Shown here: positions 1 to 7,751 of the stretch, in pieces
How the letters are laid out: each line of letters begins with the position of its first letter
Numbering within the stretch: the first letter of the stretch is position 1
Origin: JBAYOE01 sp050950065
GTDB taxonomy: Bacteria > Spirochaetota > Spirochaetia > Sphaerochaetales > Sphaerochaetaceae
DNA length: 64,000 nucleotides
Direction: 5' to 3'
Assembly (NCBI GenBank): GCA_050950065.1
Contig: JBMNGX010000002.1
Coordinates: 372,001 to 436,000 of the forward strand
Translations under genes and position numbers: made by a program
The notes under the pieces: generated by a model
Told to the model about the DNA's origin: nothing
The model's input: the letters and a program-made list of their open reading frames with translations, nothing else
Databases searched by the model: none

Positions 1-240
1 TTTACAGGCGATGTCTTATTAGCTGGTAAAGTTGGTTCTGCTAATGGTGTCACTGAAAAAGCACTCCTTTTAAAAGGGATTAAAAAGAAACTTTTAACTT
101 TAGATGAGAGATTATTAATATTTCCAGGACATGGCACTATAAGTGCACTAAAGATAGAAAAGATGTTTAATCACGAATTAATTGAGGCAATGGCAATTGA
201 AGATTTAGAATCTTTATCACATCCGAGTATTGTCACTTAA
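1..240 (+). CDS. Metallo-beta-lactamase-fold hydrolase, C-terminal part
   Basis: The window opens inside this gene; 79 codons remain before the TAA stop. The visible part starts with a TGD motif (FTGDVLL) and carries a later FPGHGT motif. In glyoxalase II-like and related metallo-beta-lactamase-fold hydrolases, these are the metal-ligand Asp and the last metal-ligand His. The remaining C-terminal helix (KIEKMFNHEL) is also typical of small MBL-fold hydrolases. The substrate cannot be inferred from the tail. The gene converges on rluD and their ends overlap by 24 nt, so there is no terminator space between them. The fold is fairly certain, the function is not. Confidence 0.75.
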   Translation, partial: FTGDVLLAGKVGSANGVTEKALLLKGIKKKLLTLDERLLIFPGHGTISALKIEKMFNHELIEAMAIEDLESLSHPSIVT

Positions 241-1128
241 ACTTTTAACTCTTTCGACAAAATTTTTAGGTAACGGCGCTCTAAAAGTTAATTTTTTTCC
301 ACTTACAGGGTCGTTAAATTGCAATGAAAGGGCGTGAAGCATCATATCTCCTTTAGTTCTACTGTACAAAGGATCTCCCACAATTGGGTAATTTAAACTA
401 CTAAGATGAACTCTAATTTGGTGAGTCCTTCCTGTAATAATATTAACTTTTACTAAAGCATACTCGCCTATTTGTCGTAACAAGGTGACATTACTTATTG
501 CCTCTTTCCCTTTTGATGAATCTACTGTAGTAAATTTCTTTCGGTTAAAGCGATCACGACCAATATTTTTATCAATGGTCAATTTGCTTTGTTTTAAAAC
601 ACCTTTAACTAAAGCAACGTACTCTTTCACAACAACCCTATCTTTAAATTGTTTTGAGATATTCTCATGAGCTTGTTTGTTTAAAGCTATGACCATTATT
701 CCACTGGTCTCTTTGTCCAAACGGTGCACAATTCCTGGTCTAATTTGCCCCTCTTCTAAAAAGAAAGAGGATTGATAACGATGTACTAAGGCATTAACGA
801 TAGTCCCTTCCCAATTTCCTGCAGCAGGATGGACAACTTTGCCTTGTTCTTTGTTAATAACTAAGATGTTCTGATCTTCATAGATAATATTTAAGGGAAT
901 ATCTTCTGCTTCTATTTTATCAAAAACTTCTTCAACCCATTTAACTTCAACTAATTGCCCCTCTTTAACCTTTTTAGATTTTTTAACCTCTTTGTTATCA
1001 ATGAAAAAGAGGGTATTAGCACTGCTTGCTAAAGAGCGGTTAAAGGTGAGGCAGTTTTGAACTACAAAGGTGTCAACTCTCATTTCTTCACTATCAGAGG
1101 GGACAACCATTTGCCAAAAGTGGTTCAC
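217..1128 (-). CDS. rluD: RluA/RluD-family rRNA pseudouridine synthase
   Basis: A 303-residue protein with an N-terminal S4-type RNA-binding region (roughly residues 10-75) followed by the RluA-family catalytic domain. The family signature HRLDKETSG is intact, with catalytic Asp at about residue 138. Downstream GRTHQIRVHL and HALSLQF match the conserved KIII/substrate-base motifs. RluD-type enzymes isomerise uridines in 23S rRNA helix 69. Family members RluC and RluD are hard to separate by motif alone, so the symbol is provisional. The ATG overlaps the stop of the upstream small membrane-protein gene (ATGA), indicating a yggS / small protein / rluD operon with translational coupling. Confidence 0.88.
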   Translation of the reverse strand: MNHFWQMVVPSDSEEMRVDTFVVQNCLTFNRSLASSANTLFFIDNKEVKKSKKVKEGQLVEVKWVEEVFDKIEAEDIPLNIIYEDQNILVINKEQGKVVHPAAGNWEGTIVNALVHRYQSSFFLEEGQIRPGIVHRLDKETSGIMVIALNKQAHENISKQFKDRVVVKEYVALVKGVLKQSKLTIDKNIGRDRFNRKKFTTVDSSKGKEAISNVTLLRQIGEYALVKVNIITGRTHQIRVHLSSLNYPIVGDPLYSRTKGDMMLHALSLQFNDPVSGKKLTFRAPLPKNFVERVKSLSDNTRM

Positions 1129-1436
1129 TTTTTAACTTCTCCGATAATAAAGTCAGTTAAGGCAATTGAGATAGCGACCCCCCCAGCAATCCCTAAAAGG
1201 GCAAAGGACTCATTTAAAGGATCGTTAGATATTGCATTGGCCCCTAAAGAGCGAGCTATCCCATAAGTTAAAGAGACTAAGGCAAAAGTAATTGGCAAAG
1301 CTCCAAATGTTAAAGTCTCTGCTCTTCTAAGTTTTATTGTCCATTGGGGAAAATCAACTTTATCGTAAGGCTCGTATGCAAAAGCAACTTGGGCTACTAA
1401 AACGAAAATAAGAGTTAGGATGATAAATCTTTTCAC
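1125..1436 (-). CDS. Small hypothetical membrane protein between yggS and rluD
   Basis: A 103-residue protein of unknown function. It begins with a clear signal peptide or signal anchor (MKRFIILTLIFVLVAQVAFA, ending AFA-Y), then a short soluble stretch and two hydrophobic segments (about residues 45-65 and 80-95). It ends in a charged KK. The start is GTG; the first G is shared with the TAG stop of yggS, and the gene ends in an ATGA overlap with rluD, so all three genes are translationally coupled. I recognise no domain. A membrane or periplasmic role is inferred only from hydrophobicity. Confidence 0.7.
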   Translation of the reverse strand: MKRFIILTLIFVLVAQVAFAYEPYDKVDFPQWTIKLRRAETLTFGALPITFALVSLTYGIARSLGANAISNDPLNESFALLGIAGGVAISIALTDFIIGEVKK

Positions 1437-2125
1437 TAATAGCTCCTTTGACCAAACAAAGCTGTTCCAATTCTAACTAACGTTGAACCCTCTTGTATAG
1501 CCCATTTATAGTCCCCACTCATCCCCATAGATAAAACTTCCATTTTCAGCTCTTTGTATTTAGTTTCACTTTTAACTTTTAGTTCATATAAAAATGAAAA
1601 AGCACCCCTTACCTCTTTTTCCCCTTTACCTAATGGGCCAATGGTCATTAAACCATCAATTTTTATATAAGGGAGAGTTAAGGCGACCTCTAAAGCTTTA
1701 TAATAGGCATCTAAAGTGGTGAAACCTGCTTTAGAAGATTCTAAAGAGGTGTTGTACTCAATTAAGATGGGAACTATTTTTTCAAATCTTTGTCCCTCTT
1801 TGTTAATCAATCTAAGAAGCTTTTCGCTATCAACGCTGTCGATACTATCAACTAAAGGGACAACTTTTCTAACTTTATTTGATTGAAGATGCCCAATCAT
1901 GTGTAACTTATACTCTTTATTCTCAATGGGGAATTTTTGTTCAATCTCTTGAACTCTGTTTTCCCCAAACAACAACTGCTTAGCATCTATAGCCTCAATT
2001 ATTGCTTCAGGTGGATGAGTTTTGCTAACAGCCATCAGTAAAACATCATCACTACGCTTTGCTTTAATCTTAGTTTCATTAATTTCATCAAGTATTTGTT
2101 TAAGACGATCAGAAAATAGTTTCAT
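1436..2125 (-). CDS. yggS: YggS/PLPBP-family pyridoxal-phosphate homeostasis protein
   Basis: A 229-residue protein of the YggS/PROSC family, single-domain alanine-racemase-like TIM barrels that bind PLP and buffer the cellular B6 pool. The PLP-binding lysine lies in MAVSKTHPPE (K35). LLFGENRVQE, HMIGHLQSNK, the GLMTIGPLG segment and the C-terminal MGMSGDYKWAIQEGST/RIGTALFG motifs are all present and in order. Length is normal for the family. It heads the yggS-small protein-rluD operon. There is no Shine-Dalgarno before the ATG and a TATAAT lies only 9 nt upstream, so the mRNA is probably leaderless. Confidence 0.93.
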   Translation of the reverse strand: MKLFSDRLKQILDEINETKIKAKRSDDVLLMAVSKTHPPEAIIEAIDAKQLLFGENRVQEIEQKFPIENKEYKLHMIGHLQSNKVRKVVPLVDSIDSVDSEKLLRLINKEGQRFEKIVPILIEYNTSLESSKAGFTTLDAYYKALEVALTLPYIKIDGLMTIGPLGKGEKEVRGAFSFLYELKVKSETKYKELKMEVLSMGMSGDYKWAIQEGSTLVRIGTALFGQRSY

Positions 2126-2134
2126 GAGTAAGAT

Positions 2135-2140
2135 ATTATA
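2135..2140 (-). promoter_or_regulatory. -10 element of yggS, leaderless arrangement
   Basis: A perfect TATAAT on the minus strand is separated from the yggS ATG by 9 nt (ATCTTACTC). Transcription would start about 2-3 nt before the ATG, and no purine-rich ribosome-binding site exists. The hexamer 17 nt upstream (TCTTCC) is a poor -35. Confidence 0.5.
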
Positions 2141-2254
2141 GTGTAATTAACCTTTAGGGAAGATTGACAGATCACCTTGAAATTACAAAAGTGTTACAGA
2201 AACGTTCCAGTTTTGTTCCATTTGAGTTAAAGTTGGTTTAAGCAAAAAAATGGT

Positions 2255-3664
2255 TCAAGCCCTAAATCTGTGTGATGTGTAGAATCTAGTTTTAGGGTTT
2301 TTTCTAGTAGCCTCCCAAATCTTTAGAAAGAAGTATTGTTGATCTCTGTATCCAAAGGCCTGTCTTCTAATTGTTTTAATTAAGTTATTAGTACCTTCTA
2401 ATGGTCCATTAGAGATAGGATAGATTGCGTGGTTAGTAATTCCTTGGTAGTGTTTTTCAACCATCTTGCAGAATTTACTTAACTCTGGAATCTTAGCTTT
2501 TAAAGCAATCTTAAGCCACTTATCTAAGCTACTTTTAAATTCATTGACATCTTCGCACCCAAAGGAGAGTTTTAACATCTCTGCTAATACATAAACAGTC
2601 TGTAGATTCTCATTTGCATTTAAAACTCCCTCTAATCTTTGTAGATTATTTGTAGACCACTTACGTTCCCCTGGAGGCAAAGGTAATCCTTTTTTCTCAA
2701 ATTGCTCAGCTAAATATTTATTGTGCTCTTTTGCTGCAGCATCTTTTGCTTCTAAGGTCTTTCTATTACTGAGTAGGACAAACCTACTATTTTTGAACAT
2801 CTTGTACTCTTTAGTAATCTCACCAACTAAATCTTTATCTTTCTCTTTCTGGGCTTGCTCTAGTGCCTCCATTAAGCGTCTTTGTTCAGCTTTTCTCAAT
2901 TCACTAATTACTCTGTCATTGTAATTTTTAATGATGTGGAAATGATCATAGACAATCTTAATGTGGGGATAACGATTACGTATAGCACTAGCATACTGAG
3001 CATTCATATCCATTGCTATTGCCTTTACATGCCTCATAAAACTTCTACCAACGAAGTTAAAGAAGTGATGTAGCTGCCACTCACTATTACCCTCTTCAAC
3101 AAATAGTGATTCACCTGTTTCTAAGTCGATTACAATTGTTGCATAGCGATGGCGTTTATGTAGAGAAAACTCATCTACCCCTATGAAGTGGCTATAATGA
3201 GTAGGTTTTAGATCTCCTGCTTTTTGTATTAGCCTTTGTTTATCTATTTCACGCACTAGATTCTTATTGGTATGCATAATCTGAGCTACATGCTGTAAAG
3301 AAACATTCCCTCTTTCTAAAAGGCCAATCATTTGGCGAAAATAGGTTTTAGTAATGAAATGTCCCTTTTGCTTAAAGGGAATTGGTTGGTTTATTAGCTT
3401 ACCGCATCTATTACAAAGCCATCTTAAGTAAGTTACGTCAATAAGCATTAGGGCGTTACCCACAGCTAGATGTTTTAATTTAAATCTATGTTGTTGGTGG
3501 GTATGCAAAAACTTAGACCCACATACAGGACAACTACAAGGGCGCATAGATGTCATCTTTCCAAAGATTGTGGTTATTTCAATTCCTCTAATAATCTTAG
3601 TTTTTGACTCACAAGTGGTGATGAACTCTGGTAATGCAAGAAAGGTATTGCTATAATAACTCAT
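2255..3664 (-). CDS. ISL3-family transposase
   Basis: A 469-residue full-length transposase. The N-terminus has a zinc-ribbon-like pair of knuckles (CPVCGS near residue 45 and CNRCGK near 84), followed by a helix-turn-helix region. The DDE catalytic core follows: D164 in FIGVDEFSL, D219 in AIAMDMNAQY with the VYDHFHI motif after it, and the Glu in SNGPLEGTNNLIK near residue 425, with the RQAFGYRD motif that closes this family. No frameshift is visible. The ATG is preceded by AGAGGA, which partly lies in a leader hairpin (3677-3712). Confidence 0.95.
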   Translation of the reverse strand: MSYYSNTFLALPEFITTCESKTKIIRGIEITTIFGKMTSMRPCSCPVCGSKFLHTHQQHRFKLKHLAVGNALMLIDVTYLRWLCNRCGKLINQPIPFKQKGHFITKTYFRQMIGLLERGNVSLQHVAQIMHTNKNLVREIDKQRLIQKAGDLKPTHYSHFIGVDEFSLHKRHRYATIVIDLETGESLFVEEGNSEWQLHHFFNFVGRSFMRHVKAIAMDMNAQYASAIRNRYPHIKIVYDHFHIIKNYNDRVISELRKAEQRRLMEALEQAQKEKDKDLVGEITKEYKMFKNSRFVLLSNRKTLEAKDAAAKEHNKYLAEQFEKKGLPLPPGERKWSTNNLQRLEGVLNANENLQTVYVLAEMLKLSFGCEDVNEFKSSLDKWLKIALKAKIPELSKFCKMVEKHYQGITNHAIYPISNGPLEGTNNLIKTIRRQAFGYRDQQYFFLKIWEATRKNPKTRFYTSHRFRA

Positions 3665-3676
3665 GGGCTTTGTCCT

Positions 3677-3712
3677 CTGTTCGTGTGCTATTTCCTATTC
3701 ACACAATAACAG
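3677..3712 (-). other. Leader hairpin before the transposase
   Basis: CTGTT/AACAG and GTGTG/CACAC form a two-part inverted repeat in the transposase leader. Its distal strand touches the Shine-Dalgarno AGAGGA. Such leader hairpins limit transposase translation from read-through transcripts in some insertion sequences; that role here is inference. Confidence 0.35.
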
Positions 3713-3781
3713 AGACATCGCCCTTTTTGTATAAGTAATTAAATACTATAAATAATTTCACACAGATTTTGTGCTAGAGCC

Positions 3782-3812
3782 AAAAAAATAGAGAGTAGAT
3801 AACTCTACTCTC
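3782..3812 (-). terminator. Intrinsic terminator of tRNA-Val copy 1
   Basis: On the minus strand, GAGAGTAGA-GTTA-TCTACTCTC forms a 9-bp perfect stem, followed by TATTTTTTT. The T-tract is also the 8-bp target duplication of the neighbouring insertion sequence, so the element inserted at the terminator and rebuilt the tract by duplicating it. Confidence 0.8.
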
Positions 3813-3829
3813 TGTATAAGTTTAATTTC

Positions 3830-3902
3830 TGGGGGGTGAGGGACTTGAACCCACGACTTCCTGCTTGTAAGGCAGGAGCTCTCCCAACTGAGCTAACCCC
3901 CC
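3830..3902 (-). tRNA. tRNA-Val(UAC), copy 1
   Basis: The 73-nt cloverleaf reads on the minus strand. The acceptor stem GGGGGGT pairs with ACCCCCC and an A discriminator follows. The D arm is GCTC..GAGC, the anticodon stem CCTGC/GCAGG with loop CTTACAA gives anticodon TAC (valine), and the T arm is GTGGG-TTCAAGT-CCCTC with one weak pair. CCA is not encoded. It has its own promoter inside the 3' end of the Wzc-like gene and its own terminator. Confidence 0.95.
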
Positions 3903-3919
3903 AAGGAACAACGAAGATG

Positions 3920-3948
3920 AAATTATCACTTAGAGCTCTCTTTGTCAA
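3920..3948 (-). promoter_or_regulatory. tRNA-Val copy 1 promoter, inside wzc 3' end
   Basis: TTGACA (3943-3948), 17-nt spacer, TAATTT (3920-3925), conserved at the second tRNA-Val. The promoter overlaps the end of the Wzc-like gene: its TGA stop lies between the two hexamers, just before the -10. Confidence 0.8.
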
Positions 3949-6400
3949 TAGAGTTGTCCTCTTTTTTCCCTTTAGCTCTACTATCTAAAGCAATTTGATC
4001 TATTAAATCAATTTTATCCTTTTTCACCTCTTTTGTGGGGCTAAAATCTTTAAAAAGGTTATTTGAATCAATAAATGGGAAAATTACATCATCTCTTTTT
4101 TTATCAGATCTTTTAGCTCGCTCTTTTAAGTCGGCACGGAAAGCTCTCTTGTAGCCTCGCTTTACTTTTCGTTTGTGGTTTGGTCTACTAGAGCCGTATT
4201 GGGTTTTACTGTAATCGTAGCCACGGTAGTTGTAATAGCGTCCTCCAGAGTAATATCCCCCCATACGTGTTTCAATGACACCATTGAAGACAACTCCAAT
4301 TAAATTAACCTCAGCTAAATCTAAGTTGTCCAACAACTCTCTTACTGAGCCTTTTGTTGAGATACCAGCTCTCATATTTACAACCATTCCTCCAACATGG
4401 GAGGCAATAGTCATAAGTTCACTTGCAAAAACTAGCGGTGGTGTGTCGATAAAGATATAATCATAAACTTCTTTTAGCTCCTCTAACAGCTCTATATAAT
4501 TTGGAGAGCTAAATATTGCAGAGGGAAGAGGTGGAAGTTTACCTGGAGCTAGTAAGTGTAAAAGTGGTACATCATCAATTGGTTGCACAATAGCTTTAGA
4601 TAATTCATACCCCTCTGCTACAACATCCACTATCCCTTTTTCAATTTTCTTAATACCAAAGAAATCTTCTAACTGAGGAAGTCTTAAATCTCCTTCAATT
4701 AACATAACTTTAAAGCCGTTCATCGCTAAAGAGGTAGCAATGTTAGCTGATAAGGTTGTTTTACCCTCTCCAATGGAGGAGCTTGTGATTCCAATGATCT
4801 TTTTGTTCTTTTTACCAGATCCAAAAGTTACGTTATTAGCAATGAGTTTGTACCTTTCAGCTTCAAACGATAAAGAGTCGTTGTATACAATTAAGTTTGG
4901 AATTTTTAGTTTTTTATCGTAACTCATAAGGGGTATCCATCCCAATACAGGACGATTAAAGCCAACTACTCTTCGCAGTGTAATCTCATCTTTAATTGTA
5001 TTGTCCAATACCTCTAGTAAAAGGGCAAACAAAACCCCTAAAGCTATTCCAAGTAGCAAAGCAACAGCTAAAATTAACTTTTGATTGGGGCTAACTGGAA
5101 TGGGAGTACCACTACGAGATGCACTTATTATAGCTGGATCAACGATTGTAACAGTTCCTGCAACCGCTGCTTCTGCTATCTTCACCTCTTCAAGAAGTTC
5201 TAACAACCTCATTCTTAAAGTTTCATAGACTTGAACATCGCGCTCTAAATCCAAAAGCTGGCGCTCTAACATTGGCAATTGGCCCAACTCTTCACTGTAA
5301 GAGTCTTCAATCACCTCCAACACCTCAATAGTAGCCTTTGTAATTAGTTTTTGATGGTAAGCTTTAGCAAGTTGATCAAAATTAACTACTTCTAGGGGGT
5401 CTAAGTTAACCTTATAATCGCCCATTATTGCATTAATTTGATCCAAAATAGCTTTTGAGTTTTGGTTTAAGCTACTTTGTAACACAAAAAGGCGCTCTTT
5501 GTTCTCACTTATCCCCTCTTGAATTGCTTGGTATAAAAGCTGTTCTCGATTGCTCTCTTTATAAGAGTTGTACAAGCTTACAATTTTTTTATCATTTAAA
5601 ACTTTTTTAAAGAATGGGAAGTTATTGTTAACAAAAGCCAACCTATCTTGGTAGTTTTCAATTATTAAATCTGCCTCTTTTAGTTGAAGCTCTAAGGGCT
5701 CTCTTTGGAGTTGGAAATAGGCAATCTTTGCGGATAGGAGTTTACTTTTATCTGAAAGCTGGATGAAATTGGACTCTTCTCTAAATTTTCCTAGATTGTC
5801 AGCTGCAATTTTTAGTTGTTGTTCGTTAACAGGAATTTGGCTTTCAATAAACTCTTTTTGAACTGTTTTGTTAGTTCGAGCAATAGAGCCCAAAAGTTCG
5901 TTATAACTAGCTGCTAAAGCATTTGCAAAGTCTCGAGCAAAAGCGGGGTTTTGATCGGTAACCTTTATCCTAACAATGTTGGTATCTTTAACAGTTGTTA
6001 CATTGGTGCGCTCTTTAAGACCTCTGGTTGCAGATCCTTGAGAGTATAAAACACCATCAATGGTTTTATAGTTATTTAAATCTAACTCTTCTAAAGCTTT
6101 GTTGAGGTTTGTTCTGCTTAAAATTAGTTCAACTTCAGTGGCAATTTTTGCACCACTTTGCCCTAAAAGCATACTCTCAAAGTCCCCTCCTTTGGCTAAA
6201 GATTCAACTAAAATAGTGACTTCAGAGTCGTAAAGAGGAGTTACATTGTTAAGGTAGAAAACAGAAGCGCCCACTACAAGAACAAAGACCAACACTATCC
6301 ACCAAAATCTATTCTTTAAAATGTGAAAAAGTTCAGCAATACTCATCCCTTCTTGATTATCTTCATAAATAACAGTTTGATTGTTGTGCTCGCTATCCAA
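3926..6400 (-). CDS. Wzc-like polysaccharide co-polymerase / bacterial tyrosine kinase
   Basis: An 824-residue inner-membrane protein. An N-terminal Wzz domain begins with a membrane segment at about residues 32-50. A long coiled-coil periplasmic region follows, then a second membrane segment at about 440-460. The cytoplasmic BY-kinase domain has Walker A SIGEGKTT near 543, a Walker A' region VMLIEGDLRLP and Walker B YDYIFIDTPP. A tyrosine cluster (GGYYSGGRYYNYRGYDY, about 713-730) is the autophosphorylation tail typical of Wzc. The Walker A' reads E-G-D where D-x-D is usual, which could lower activity. The C-terminus beyond the Tyr cluster is a long basic then mixed-charge tail, whose last residues (SIDKESSK) are encoded by the tRNA-Val promoter. 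It lies 15 nt after the SLBB export gene. Confidence 0.9.
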   Translation of the reverse strand: MDSEHNNQTVIYEDNQEGMSIAELFHILKNRFWWIVLVFVLVVGASVFYLNNVTPLYDSEVTILVESLAKGGDFESMLLGQSGAKIATEVELILSRTNLNKALEELDLNNYKTIDGVLYSQGSATRGLKERTNVTTVKDTNIVRIKVTDQNPAFARDFANALAASYNELLGSIARTNKTVQKEFIESQIPVNEQQLKIAADNLGKFREESNFIQLSDKSKLLSAKIAYFQLQREPLELQLKEADLIIENYQDRLAFVNNNFPFFKKVLNDKKIVSLYNSYKESNREQLLYQAIQEGISENKERLFVLQSSLNQNSKAILDQINAIMGDYKVNLDPLEVVNFDQLAKAYHQKLITKATIEVLEVIEDSYSEELGQLPMLERQLLDLERDVQVYETLRMRLLELLEEVKIAEAAVAGTVTIVDPAIISASRSGTPIPVSPNQKLILAVALLLGIALGVLFALLLEVLDNTIKDEITLRRVVGFNRPVLGWIPLMSYDKKLKIPNLIVYNDSLSFEAERYKLIANNVTFGSGKKNKKIIGITSSSIGEGKTTLSANIATSLAMNGFKVMLIEGDLRLPQLEDFFGIKKIEKGIVDVVAEGYELSKAIVQPIDDVPLLHLLAPGKLPPLPSAIFSSPNYIELLEELKEVYDYIFIDTPPLVFASELMTIASHVGGMVVNMRAGISTKGSVRELLDNLDLAEVNLIGVVFNGVIETRMGGYYSGGRYYNYRGYDYSKTQYGSSRPNHKRKVKRGYKRAFRADLKERAKRSDKKRDDVIFPFIDSNNLFKDFSPTKEVKKDKIDLIDQIALDSRAKGKKEDNSIDKESSK

Positions 6401-6415
6401 CTTAAACTCCTTCAG

Positions 6416-7475
6416 CTAAAGTTTTTGTATATTCAACACTATTGTTAAGATAGTGGCTACTAATCCCACAATTGTGACAGTGGTTGCTAAATTAATACCA
6501 TTAACTGCTTGGAAAGTATTTAATTTAGCTGTAATGATTGCCTCTGGTGGAATAATCTCATCTAGATCCAACTTATTTCCATACTTGTCAGTAATGGTAT
6601 GGGCCTCTTTTTTGTTTTTACTAATATCAAAGCCACCAGCTAAATTGATGTAATACGAGGCCTTTTTGTCAGGAACATATGGGAAAGTACCTGGACGCAT
6701 AACTCCCCCAGTTACATTGACAAATAGTTGGTTAAAGGGAACTACGATTCGATCTCCCTCTAAAAGTGTTAAACTACCCTCTTTTTTAGACTCACCTAAT
6801 AAAATTGCTTGTACATCAAGTTCAATTAATTGGCCTTTGCGTAGAAGATAAGTAGAACTTAAATCACTAACACTTGAGAACCTGTTTGCTATACTTTGTA
6901 GCATCTCAAATAGGGTCTCCCCTGGAAAGAATTGGTAATAAAGACGACTAGAGGAGTTTAAGGAGCTTGAACTAGTGATGGATGATCCAACATTAATTGC
7001 CCCTTCGATAGTAATTGCTCTACTTAGTGGAGCTAATTGGTTAACATAGATAGCATCCATATCTTTAACTTCAAACTCATCTATTTGATCTTTATCCACT
7101 CTTATAACATCAACTGAGGAGTTTTCTGTGTTCCCATAGCGACGAACTAAGATTTTATTTACTATCAACTTGCAACATAACAGTTTCTCGAGTACTCCCT
7201 TCAGTAAAACTAAGTTCAATTAAATCTCCAGGAGTTAGTGGATAGTTGCTGTTTGAAATAGCTTCAAGTAGTCGTTCTTGAGGGTTTAATGTAGGGGCAC
7301 TTTCTATTCCAAGTTGCTTTACGAAGGGGGTCTTAATTGAGATCGATTCGACGGTAGTTGTACTTTTACCATAGTAAGGGGAACGGATTATTAAAGAATC
7401 ATCAGCCCCATACAAAAAAGCTAAAGTTGAACTTAAAATTAATATCAACAACAACTTGCCAACTTTAGATTTCAT
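6416..7475 (-). pseudogene. SLBB-type polysaccharide export protein, one frameshift
   Basis: Two overlapping reading frames form one Wza/polysaccharide-export-like protein of about 353 residues. The first (start ATG 7475, SD AAGGGGGTG) has a signal peptide (MKSKVGKLLLILILSSTLAF) and the export-domain motif TPGDLIELSFTEGSTRE, ending VMLQVDSK-stop. The second continues with YKILVRRYGN-like sequence, an SLBB-type region (VNVTGGVMRPGTFPYVP) and a C-terminal membrane segment. Inserting one T at about 7160 (TAAAATC to TATAAAATC) restores S-K-Y-K-I-L-V-R without a stop, so a single-base deletion split the gene. It could be a real inactivation or a sequencing error. The protein would form the periplasmic/outer-membrane export channel working with the Wzc-like kinase. 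Confidence 0.75.
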
Positions 7476-7490
7476 AAACACCCCCTTAAA

Positions 7491-7519
7491 AGTATAAATC
7501 AATTGTTAGAAAATGTCAG
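7491..7519 (-). promoter_or_regulatory. Promoter of the polysaccharide export module
   Basis: CTGACA (7514-7519), 17-nt spacer, TATACT (7491-7496) on the minus strand, 16 nt before the export-gene ATG. It lies in the guaB 3' remnant and just past that remnant's stop. The corresponding place after the resident guaB copy has no such promoter. Confidence 0.65.
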
Positions 7520-7622
7520 ATTATCTTTAACCAACACATCATGTGCACTGCCTTCTACAATACTCGTTGCTGAGGCAATGGTCAACTTCGCATTTTGTTT
7601 TAATTGCTCAATATTTAAAGCC
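7499..7622 (-). pseudogene. Remnant of a second, diverged guaB 3' end
   Basis: Read on the minus strand this encodes ALNIEQLKQNAKLTIASATS... ending LTFSNN-stop. It aligns without gaps to the last 41 residues of the neighbouring guaB (ALNIATLKENAKLTVVSATS... RTYSNN-stop), with roughly a quarter of residues changed. No start or upstream guaB sequence is attached: it begins abruptly at the broken terminator hairpin of tRNA-Val copy 2. The amount of divergence exceeds that between the two tRNA-Val units, suggesting that it came from a related strain's guaB rather than a recent copy of this one. Confidence 0.85.
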
Positions 7623-7660
7623 AGTAGATATCTCCACTCTCTGTATTAGTTTAGATTTTT

Positions 7661-7732
7661 TGGGGGGTGAGGGATTTGAACCCACGACTTCCTGCTTGTA
7701 AGGCAGGAGCTCTCCCGCTGAGCTAACCCCCC
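7661..7732 (-). tRNA. tRNA-Val(UAC), copy 2
   Basis: A 72-nt cloverleaf with the same acceptor (GGGGGGT/ACCCCCC, A discriminator), anticodon arm (CCTGC CTTACAA GCAGG; anticodon TAC) and T arm as copy 1. It is one base shorter in the D loop (CAGCGGGA against CAGTTGGGA), and the T loop/stem junction reads TTCAAATCC instead of TTCAAGTCC. CCA is not encoded. Both copies look functional. Confidence 0.95.
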
Positions 7733-7751
7733 TAAAAGAACAACGAAGATG

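Larger units (their letters stand above)
2252..3781 (-). mobile_element. Complete ISL3-family insertion sequence, 1530 bp
   Basis: The element carries one intact transposase gene. Its ends are imperfect inverted repeats: 2252-2275 (GGTTCAAGCCCTAAATCTGT...) and the complement of 3758-3781 (GGCTCTAGCACAAAATCTGT...) match at 20 of 24 positions. It is flanked by an exact 8-bp direct repeat AAAAAAAT (2244-2251 and 3782-3789), the target duplication size known for ISL3 elements. The transposase stop codon lies inside the left inverted repeat. Intact ends, target duplication and ORF indicate a recent and possibly active insertion. It landed in the T-tract of the tRNA-Val terminator. Confidence 0.93.
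3794..3952. repeat. Direct repeat copy 1: terminator arm, tRNA-Val, promoter
   Basis: This block aligns almost base for base with 7623-7784. The match covers one arm of the terminator, the 3' spacer, the tRNA, the 5' spacer (GAACAACGAAGATGAAATTA) and the -35/-10 promoter. Divergence is a few substitutions and small indels, so the duplication is real and not very old. The distal end of this copy overlaps the last codons of the Wzc-like gene. Confidence 0.85.

Noticed and set aside
3794..3952. attL/attR of an integrase-driven genomic island
   Set aside because: The repeats are far longer than att cores, both tRNAs are whole, and no integrase is present. Recombination between homologous segments is a better fit.
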